Source of the DNA: Streptosporangium brasiliense
GTDB taxonomy: Bacteria; Actinomycetota; Actinomycetes; Streptosporangiales; Streptosporangiaceae
Direction: 5' to 3'
DNA: 64,000 bases
Assembly: GCF_030811595.1 (NCBI RefSeq)
Contig: NZ_JAUSRB010000001.1
Span: 1,860,001 to 1,924,000, forward strand
Shown: positions 58,156-64,000 of the stretch, piece after piece
How the letters are laid out: every line of letters starts with the position of its first letter
How positions within the stretch are numbered: the first letter of the stretch is position 1
The notes under the pieces: model-generated
What the model was told of the DNA's origin: nothing
What the model saw: only the letters and a program-made list of their open reading frames with translations
The model's database searches: none
Program-made: the position numbers and the translations under genes

Positions 58156-58971
58156 ATGGCTGACGAGCTGACACTGATGGCTGTCCACGCCCATCCCGAC
58201 GACGAGGTGATCGGGACGGGCGGCATCTTCGCCAAGTGCGTCGAGGAGGGCATCCGCACCGTCCTGGTCACCTGCACCAACGGGGAGCAGGGTGACGGTC
58301 CCGGCGGGGTGAAGCCGGGGGAGCCCGGCCACGACGAGGCGGCGGTGCGCGAGCGGCGGCTGGAGGAGCTGCGCGAATCCGTGGCCCACCTCGGGATCGA
58401 CCATGTGGAGCTGCTCGGCTACCGCGACTCCGGCATGGTGGGCTGGGCCGCCAACGAGGCGCCGGACGCCTTCGCCAACGTCCCCGTCGAGCAGGCCGCC
58501 GGGCGGCTGGCCGCGTTGATGGAGCGCTACCGGCCGCAGGTCGTCGTCACCTATGACGAGAACGGCAACTACGGCCACCCCGACCACATCCAGGCCAACC
58601 GGATCACCCTCGCCGCGGTCGAGGCATCCGGCATCCCCAGCAAGCTCTACTACACCGCGGTGCCCCGGGAACGGGTCGCCGAGCTGTTCGAATACCTCCG
58701 CTCGATCGGCGGGGCCCCCGAGGACCTGGAACTCCCCCCGGACTTCGGCACCCCGGAGGAGCAGATCACCACCGTGGTCGACGTGGAACCCTACGTGGAG
58801 CACAAGCGCAAGGCGCTGGAGGCGCACGCGAGCCAGGGCGAGAACATCTTCCTGCTGCGCATGCCCGCCGAGGCCCAGCAGCGGGCGCTCGGCCACGAGG
58901 CGTTCATCCGCCACCTCAGCCGCGTCCCCGCCGCCGACCGTGAGGACGACCTCTTCGACGGCCTGCGCTAG
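58156..58971 (+). CDS. PIG-L family deacetylase (mycothiol-type)
   Basis: A 271-residue zinc-dependent amidase/deacetylase. Seen: AHPDDE at residues 11-16 (zinc-binding and catalytic Asp), the downstream HPDH at about residues 142-145 with the third ligand, and the family's C-terminal helix region. Members include MshB and Mca of mycothiol metabolism; the size and the sequence near GYRDSGMVGWAANEAP fit the Mca/MshB branch better than LmbE antibiotic enzymes. GGAGGGG precedes ATG. Confidence 0.88.
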   Translation: MADELTLMAVHAHPDDEVIGTGGIFAKCVEEGIRTVLVTCTNGEQGDGPGGVKPGEPGHDEAAVRERRLEELRESVAHLGIDHVELLGYRDSGMVGWAANEAPDAFANVPVEQAAGRLAALMERYRPQVVVTYDENGNYGHPDHIQANRITLAAVEASGIPSKLYYTAVPRERVAELFEYLRSIGGAPEDLELPPDFGTPEEQITTVVDVEPYVEHKRKALEAHASQGENIFLLRMPAEAQQRALGHEAFIRHLSRVPAADREDDLFDGLR

Positions 58972-59071
58972 GCCCTGTCCTGTAGATCACTGTTCGCTGG
59001 AGGCGGGCCCGGGGCGATCACGCGGGTGGCGGCCGGAGGCGCCCCGCGCCGATAGTGTGCGGAGGGTGTAC

Positions 59072-59659
59072 GTGAAGATCTGCGGGCTGCGCGAGCCCGA
59101 GCATGTGACGGCCGCCGTCGAGGCGGGAGCCGACGCGATCGGCTACGTCCTCACCAGGAGTCCCCGGCGGATCACCCCGGCGCGGGCACGCGAACTGGCC
59201 TCCACGGTGCCCGCGCACGTGCTGACCGTGGCGGTGTTCGCCGGGGAGACCCCCGAGGAGATCCGGGCGGCCGCGCTGGAGGCCGGGGTGCGCGCCGTCC
59301 AGCTGCACGGCGACCACCCGCACGATGACTTCACCGCGCTGAAGGACCTCGACCTCACGCTGATCCGCGCCGGGGCCGCGGGCGCGGATCTGCGCTGCGG
59401 CGCCTTCGACGAGGACCTGCTCATCGTCGACGCGCCCAGGCCCGGTTCGGGGCAGCCGTGGGACTGGGCGGCGGTGCGCGGCCGTCCGGCGGGCCGCTGG
59501 ATGCTGGCGGGCGGTCTGGACCCGTCGAACGTGGCCGAGGCGATCGCCGCCGCCCGGCCCTGGGGCGTCGACGTGTCGAGCGGCGTGGAGGTCGCGCCCG
59601 GGGTGAAGGACGCCGGCCTGATCAGAAGCTTCGTCACCGCCGCCCGCGCCGCCGGATGA
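59072..59659 (+). CDS. trpF: phosphoribosylanthranilate isomerase
   Basis: A 195-residue TIM-barrel enzyme of tryptophan biosynthesis, converting phosphoribosylanthranilate to CdRP. Seen: KICGLREPEHV with the catalytic Cys near residue 4, DAIGYVLTRSPRRI, and the late GGLDPSNVAEAI with the catalytic Asp. GTG 59072 is preferred, six bases after GGAGG; GTG 59066 is possible. Other trp genes are not adjacent. Streptomycetes often lack trpF and use PriA, so a separate trpF is consistent with other actinomycete families. Confidence 0.92.
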   Translation: MKICGLREPEHVTAAVEAGADAIGYVLTRSPRRITPARARELASTVPAHVLTVAVFAGETPEEIRAAALEAGVRAVQLHGDHPHDDFTALKDLDLTLIRAGAAGADLRCGAFDEDLLIVDAPRPGSGQPWDWAAVRGRPAGRWMLAGGLDPSNVAEAIAAARPWGVDVSSGVEVAPGVKDAGLIRSFVTAARAAG

Positions 59660-59735
59660 TCCGGCGCACCCGCTACCAGTGGCTACAAGTCGGTGACCAG
59701 TGAGATCCAAGTGACCCTGTCTACCCTTCGGGCCC

Positions 59736-61274
59736 GTGATTTCCAATGTAAGAAAATTGATCGCGATTCTCGCGATGGGTACCGCGATCGGTGGTGTCGC
59801 GGTGGCCACCCCGGCCACCGCGGCTTCCGGTCCGGTTACGGTGTCGGCCGCCAAGGCGTCACCGGCGCGCTACAACGGTGACTGCCCGGTGAACGTCAGC
59901 TTCGCGGCGGTGGTCAAGGGCCGCCCCGGCACCAAGATCAAATATCGCTGGCTGCGGGGGGACGGCGCGGCGGGAGCCGTACGGACGGCCGTGCTGACCG
60001 GCCGGGTCACGCTCTGGGACCGGCGCACGTTCACCACCGACACCAGGAGCTGGCAGGCGCTGCAGGTTCTTGGTGCGCGGGGCAGGACGTCGAAGAAGGT
60101 CCGTTTCCAGGTGAGTTGCCAGGGATCGGTCACCGTCCAGCCGGATCCCGCCTCGACGGTCCGGCCCACTTCGTCGGCCTCGCCCTCGCCCACCCGGACG
60201 CCGAGCGTGCCGCCGGCGACCCCGGCCCCGAACGGGACTCCGCGGCCGACGGCCTCGGGGACGCCCACCGCCCCGCAGGCCACCGCGTCGGCGACGGTGA
60301 CCGGGATAAACCGAGGGGACTACGAGGGGCCCTGCTGGACCCCGTTCTACTGGAACACCACGGGCACCCTCAAGGTGTCGCGGGTCCCGGCGACCGTGAA
60401 GTACCGGTGGATCGACAGCAACGGCTGGAAGTCGCAGGAGCAGACCCGCGAGTTCACCCAGGGCGGCGCGGCCGAGGTCCCGGTCAACTACGAGGAGAGG
60501 GTGGCCTTCGACACCCGTTCGGGCTGGCGGGCCATCGAGATCCTCTCCCCGGCCGGGTCCGTGGTCTCCAACAAGTTCCCCTACGCCATCAAGTGCACCG
60601 ACGCGACCGACGCCACCGTCACGGTGACGGCGCTCCGTCCCAATTACCGAGGCCCCTGCCCGCCCGCGGACAGCGATGAGGGCGCGGCGGACCTGCCGTT
60701 CTCCGTCAGGTTCGAGGCGGAGAAGAAGCCGGCGATCGTCAAGTTCCGGCGGATCTGGAACGGGGTCCCGGGGCCGGTGGAAGAGGTCAGGCTCAACGAG
60801 ATGCACCGGAGCTTCACCGCGCACCGGCCCATCACCGAGGGAGGCGTCGTCTCCCTGGCGATCGAGGTCAACGGGGTCAGGTCGGAGGTGGCGACCTCCA
60901 CGGTGACCTGCGAGGACGGCACGCCGCCGACGGCGGACGCGCAGGTCGAGTCGGTCAAGGTGGCCAAGGAGTCGTTGTACCTCTACTACTGCGGCTGGAA
61001 CGCGGACTACCGCCAGTACCTGTCCGGTGACATCACCGCGAAGGGGCCCGGCCGGGTGCCCTACCGGTGGGTCCTCGACTTCGGCTCCTACACGCGGACG
61101 TCGGCGGTGCGCACCGCCTTCTTCCACGACCAGGGCCCCCGGACCGAGCACGCGGTGCTGGGGATGCAGCCGACCTACAACACCAGCGCGTCCGTATGGC
61201 TGGAGCTGTTCCCGGGCACCCCGAAGGCGGTCAAGTCGAACGTGGGGAACTACAAGGTCTCCTGCCGCCTCTGA
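59736..61274 (+). CDS. secreted protein with four cysteine-framed repeats
   Basis: A 512-residue exported protein. Start codon is GTG 59736; signal peptide MISNVRKLIAILAMGTAIGG ends near ATAAS (residue 31). The rest is four repeats of about 100 residues, the first separated by a Pro/Ser/Thr-rich linker (about 130-185). Each repeat has a Cys soon after its start (GDCP, GPCW, GPCP, YYCG) and one at its end (VSCQ, IKCT, VTCE, VSCR), and in the middle a KYRW-type strand. This is the pattern of disulfide-closed Ig-like beta sandwiches. I recognise no family; surface adhesion or matrix roles are possible. Confidence 0.75.
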   Translation: MISNVRKLIAILAMGTAIGGVAVATPATAASGPVTVSAAKASPARYNGDCPVNVSFAAVVKGRPGTKIKYRWLRGDGAAGAVRTAVLTGRVTLWDRRTFTTDTRSWQALQVLGARGRTSKKVRFQVSCQGSVTVQPDPASTVRPTSSASPSPTRTPSVPPATPAPNGTPRPTASGTPTAPQATASATVTGINRGDYEGPCWTPFYWNTTGTLKVSRVPATVKYRWIDSNGWKSQEQTREFTQGGAAEVPVNYEERVAFDTRSGWRAIEILSPAGSVVSNKFPYAIKCTDATDATVTVTALRPNYRGPCPPADSDEGAADLPFSVRFEAEKKPAIVKFRRIWNGVPGPVEEVRLNEMHRSFTAHRPITEGGVVSLAIEVNGVRSEVATSTVTCEDGTPPTADAQVESVKVAKESLYLYYCGWNADYRQYLSGDITAKGPGRVPYRWVLDFGSYTRTSAVRTAFFHDQGPRTEHAVLGMQPTYNTSASVWLELFPGTPKAVKSNVGNYKVSCRL

Positions 61275-61293
61275 CCGAGGATCGCGGCTGACA

Positions 61294-61323
61294 CGAGGGC
61301 CCGCGCACCGGCGCGGGCCCTCG
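61294..61323 (+). terminator. 13-bp terminator hairpin
   Basis: CGAGGGCCCGCGC (61294-61306) pairs with GCGCGGGCCCTCG (61311-61323) over a four-base loop, 20 bases after the repeat-protein stop. Confidence 0.8.
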
Positions 61324-61747
61324 CCCGGGGTGGTCATCGGCCCCGGGGCGTCAGCGGGCGCCGGGGCCGGTCCGGACCCGCTCACGCGGGATCACGGTCT
61401 CCCGGGCCGCCGGTCCGGCCCGATCCGCCGCCGGCCCGCACATCCCCGTGTTCACCGCCCGCGTTCACCGCCCCGGTGAGGACATCGACGAGAATGAAAT
61501 CTCGCCTTTCCTGAAGCCTCCTCGCCCGTTCCGTCATGCGATGGGACGGTAAGAAGAGCCCCGGGCCGCAGGGCGGAACAAGACGTCCCGTCCGGTTTGA
61601 AAGCATGGAGCCGCGGGGTCAATTATTAATCGGCCGACACGGCGGGCCGGATCTCCGTGTTCTGGGGACGGCTTCTTGCTTGACCATTCTGGAGGGCTCG
61701 GTTCATACTCCGCGCAGGACTTTATTCCAGCGTTCGAGGAGTAATTG
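61324..61747. other. gene-free, partly AT-rich region
   Basis: These 424 bases hold no supported gene. From about 61480 the composition becomes AT-richer, with TCAATTATTAATCGGCC near 61619-61635 as the most promoter-like segment upstream of the next secreted-protein gene. Short ORFs on both strands lack ribosome binding sites. Confidence 0.4.
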
Positions 61748-62617
61748 ATGGCGCTCGGGAAGCTTACCTCAATGGCGACCGTGTCCCTCATGGTTCTTGC
61801 GGTCCTGGCCTCGTCGGCGCCCACGAGTTTCGCGCACTCGAAGGCGCGGGCCGCGCCCCCTGTCGGCGGCTCCCCGTCCGAGGAGCCGGAGGAGCCGGAG
61901 GACACGCTCGCCGAACTCAGCTACGTGAACGGTGTGCGGGTCGTGTTCTCCTACAGCGCGTCCTCGCAGGACTACGGGCTGTTCCAGGAAGGACGCGGAG
62001 GGGAGAACGCGCCGATCGTGCGCCTTCCGGTGGGAAGCATGCTCGAGGCCTACCTCGACGCGACCCCGACGAGCCTGCCGGTCCCCCGGCTGCTGCTGGA
62101 GGAGTTCCGGGAGGATCCGACGCCGCCGGACCTCGAAGGGCGGACGGTCACCGCCTCTCCCGTCATCGCCCGTGCCCTCGCGGTGCCCGGCTCCGCCGCC
62201 CGCGTCTCCACCGTTTCGGGCCAGTCGTGTTACTCGGGTTACTACCCGTATGTGGACTGGCATGATTCCGCGGTGGCCGGGATGGCGCCCAAGTCGTATT
62301 ACTCATCGGACTTCGGCGGCAAGTTCCGCTACGCCAACAGCTACGTCTACAACTGCACCCCGGTGGGATCGGCCGACTACCTGTACGCGAGGCACCGGAT
62401 TTATTACCGGAACGTCCTGGGCAACTACGTCAAGCAATTCGACGGCAAGGTGCCGCCCGGGGGCTGGCAGGCGAAAACCAAGGGACTCGCCAACCATTAC
62501 CGCATGGTGGCCTACAGCGACGGCTGGGACTCGAATCCCGCATGCGGTGGCGGCGCGTGCAAATACACCAGGGAGGGCGTCTTCAGCTCCTCGCCCGCTC
62601 CCGGCCCGAATCAGTGA
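61748..62617 (+). CDS. secreted protein of unknown function
   Basis: A 289-residue exported protein. Start ATG 61748 follows GAGGAG (TTG 61745 is also open). Signal peptide ends near SSAPTSFAHS (residue 28), followed by an acidic proline-glutamate stretch (EEPEEPED). The C-terminal half has cysteine and tyrosine clusters (CYSGYYPYVDWHDS, YVYNCTPVGSADYLYARHRIYYRN). No membrane anchor or known motif. The gap after it contains remnants of two older genes on the other strand. Confidence 0.7.
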   Translation: MALGKLTSMATVSLMVLAVLASSAPTSFAHSKARAAPPVGGSPSEEPEEPEDTLAELSYVNGVRVVFSYSASSQDYGLFQEGRGGENAPIVRLPVGSMLEAYLDATPTSLPVPRLLLEEFREDPTPPDLEGRTVTASPVIARALAVPGSAARVSTVSGQSCYSGYYPYVDWHDSAVAGMAPKSYYSSDFGGKFRYANSYVYNCTPVGSADYLYARHRIYYRNVLGNYVKQFDGKVPPGGWQAKTKGLANHYRMVAYSDGWDSNPACGGGACKYTREGVFSSSPAPGPNQ

Positions 62618-62815
62618 CCGAGCCGGCGGCGGGGAGAGGGTGACGGCTTCGCGTAGCGCCGCCTTGGACGGGAAGTGCCGGTAGACGCCGGCGTGGCTGA
62701 CCCCCAGAGCCCGTGCCACGTCCAGCACCGTGGCTTTCTCCGGCCCGTGCCGGCGCGGCACGTCCTCGGTGGCGGTCAGGATGGTCTCGGCGTCGAGCGT
62801 CCCTGACGCACGCAT
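62618..62815 (-). pseudogene. 5' fragment of a TetR gene
   Basis: The first 60 or so codons, MRASGTLDAETILTATEDVP to LGVSHAGVYRHFPSKAALRE, are a good TetR helix-turn-helix domain. The frame then runs on antisense through the secreted-protein gene with no further similarity, so the ligand domain is lost. It lies beside the aldo-keto reductase remnant, as such pairs often do when intact. Confidence 0.65.
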
Positions 62816-62818
62816 CAG

Positions 62819-62953
62819 CGCTCACCGTCCTGGGCGGACCGGACCCCGTGGTCCTCGGCGACCGCGGAGGCCGGCACCGCCCGCTCGATCGCGGCCGGTT
62901 CCTCGTCGGTCAGGGCCGGTCGGTGGTTGGCGACGATCATCAGGTCGGCCGTC
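62819..62953 (-). pseudogene. 3' fragment of an aldo/keto reductase gene
   Basis: On the minus strand, reading towards the TetR fragment, one frame gives LTDEEPAAIERAVPASAVAE followed by DHGVRSAQDGER and a stop. This matches the typical C-terminus of actinobacterial aldo/keto reductases (L-T-x-E-E-L-x-x-I-E-x-x-V-P-x-x-A-V-A-G). The catalytic Tyr/Lys part is absent. A decayed oxidoreductase next to a decayed TetR gene points to one past deletion. Confidence 0.5.
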
Positions 62954-63235
62954 GCCCTTTGTAACCCCTGTCCCGAGGTCGTGCTCGACACGGCCTCCGA
63001 TCAGGTCACGAGCCTCGCGCTCCGCGTTCGCGCGGACGGCCCGTTGCCGGAGCAAGATCAAAAGCTGCGGAGAGAAGGGGGCGGGCGGTCCCCGACCCGT
63101 TCCCGGGACCTGTTCTCCCGCGCCGGCGCTCCGCCCCCGGCCGGGCCGCGCTTGGCCGGATGCGGACCTGGCCCGCCCGCTCCGCCGCTGATATACAGCC
63201 GTGGGGATCAAGGGGGATCAAGGGGGTATCACGGG

Positions 63236-64000
63236 ATGAACAGGCGGTGGCTCCTCGCGCTGGCCGTCACGATAGTGGCGATCATCGCTGTCGGGGCGTA
63301 CGGGCTGGTGACCATACCGGACGCCGTGATGGCCTCGCCGCCCCGGCGGCCCGGGCTCGCCGAAGGGAGGGCCGGGCAGCCGTCGTCCCTGACGCCCACC
63401 CCCGCCGTGCCGCTCACCTCGGCGCCCCCGCCCGCCGCCGTACCGTCCACCCCGCCGCCGGTCCCCCCTCTCGTGCCGTCGGCCCCGCCCACGTCCACTC
63501 CGGCGCCGCCTCCGCCGGACGGCCCCGAACCGGCCGCGGCGAGATACTTCGCCGCCTGGCAGGCCGGCGACTTCCCCTCGATGAGCGGCCTGGTCGCCGA
63601 TCCGCCGGCCGACTTCGCCGAGCGGCACCGGCGTTTCGACGCCGAGCTGCGGGTCGCGTCGCTGTCCATCGCCCCCGGCGAGCTGCGCCGCCAGGGCGGG
63701 GAGGCGGCCGAGGTCGCCTTCCGGGGGGTGCGGGAGGTGACAGGGCTGGGCCGGTGGGAGTTCTCCGCGGTCCTGCGCCTGGGGCTGCGCTCCGGCGCCT
63801 GGAAGGTGCTCTGGTCGTCCGAGACGCTGCACCCCTCCCTCAAGAACGGCGGGAGCCTGCGGCTCCGGGAGGGCAGGGTCCGCCGTCCGGCCGTGCTCAC
63901 CCGCGAGGGGCTGCCGTTCCCCCGCGACAGCAGGGCAGGCGACTACGTCACCGGCCTGGACGACACGGCGGCCGTCCTGGTGCTGGAGGAGGCCCCCTCG
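63236..64000 (+). CDS. penicillin-binding protein, N-terminal part (runs off the window)
   Basis: The open frame continues through the window end (255 codons seen). Start ATG 63236. Residues 1-25 are a membrane anchor (WLLALAVTIVAIIAVGAYGL); residues about 40-95 are a proline-rich linker; residues about 100-205 are an NTF2-like/MecA_N domain (AARYFAAWQAGDFPSMSGLVAD, then WKVLWSSETLHPSL), which precedes the dimerisation and transpeptidase domains in class B enzymes. Two GATCAAGGGGG repeats precede the start. The catalytic part lies outside. Confidence 0.85.
   Translation, partial: MNRRWLLALAVTIVAIIAVGAYGLVTIPDAVMASPPRRPGLAEGRAGQPSSLTPTPAVPLTSAPPPAAVPSTPPPVPPLVPSAPPTSTPAPPPPDGPEPAAARYFAAWQAGDFPSMSGLVADPPADFAERHRRFDAELRVASLSIAPGELRRQGGEAAEVAFRGVREVTGLGRWEFSAVLRLGLRSGAWKVLWSSETLHPSLKNGGSLRLREGRVRRPAVLTREGLPFPRDSRAGDYVTGLDDTAAVLVLEEAPS

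Overview
The window is about 70% GC, with G/C-rich third codon positions, purine-rich ribosome binding sites and many GTG/TTG starts. It carries actinobacterial marker genes: the actinobacterial integration host factor, a DUF3073 protein, a glucosyl-3-phosphoglycerate synthase, a RamB-type regulator, a mycothiol-type PIG-L deacetylase and fused IcmF. I read it as chromosome of a soil actinomycete, probably of the Streptosporangiales (inference from gene content). There is no phage, plasmid or insertion sequence in it.

Layout. 0.2-2.2 kb: an ABC ATPase, then a conserved protein of unknown function followed by two tandem RNAs whose tRNA halves are encoded in inverted (permuted) order. This is the most unusual locus in the window. 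2.2-9.8 kb: HU and mIHF nucleoid proteins, isocitrate lyase divergent from its likely regulator RamB, a protein with a catalytically dead CHAT-like domain, and GpgS. 9.8-16.5 kb: acyl-CoA dehydrogenase, a TetR/oxidoreductase pair, a metal-binding HMA protein, regulators, gene remnants, a GNAT enzyme and a Mut7-C nuclease. 16.7-24.8 kb: universal stress proteins, a frameshifted PNPOx protein, EfeUO iron uptake and cytochrome bd oxidase CydAB. 24.8-31.6 kb: a five-gene peptide ABC importer operon with a LysR regulator. 31.8-39.6 kb: secreted M9 collagenase, small membrane proteins, an HTH-Sel1 protein, a TetR operon, a VOC protein and a methyltransferase. 39.9-46.7 kb: a second stress cluster (three universal stress proteins, CBS-BON, Acg-type nitroreductase) with a lone ketosynthase. 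46.7-50.6 kb: TetR/MFS efflux pair, DUF3073 and an ArsR operon. 50.6-59.7 kb: IcmF with a B12-binding-type protein, glycosyltransferase, acyl-CoA synthetase, PIG-L deacetylase and TrpF. 59.7-64 kb: two secreted proteins of unknown function, decayed remnants of a TetR/aldo-keto reductase pair, and the start of a penicillin-binding protein.

Connections. Five universal stress proteins, the PNPOx protein, CBS-BON, the nitroreductase and CydAB are the classic content of a DosR/DevR (oxygen/nitric oxide limitation) regulon. Seven copies of a motif near GGGACCTTCGGCCCT lie in front of these genes, so the window probably holds two halves of one hypoxia or dormancy regulon. AceA/RamB, the acyl-CoA enzymes and IcmF point to growth on acetate and fatty acids. 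Several intergenic regions hold short tandem repeats of 17, 25-27 and 77 bp, the last forming two duplicated leader ORFs ahead of a stress-protein gene.
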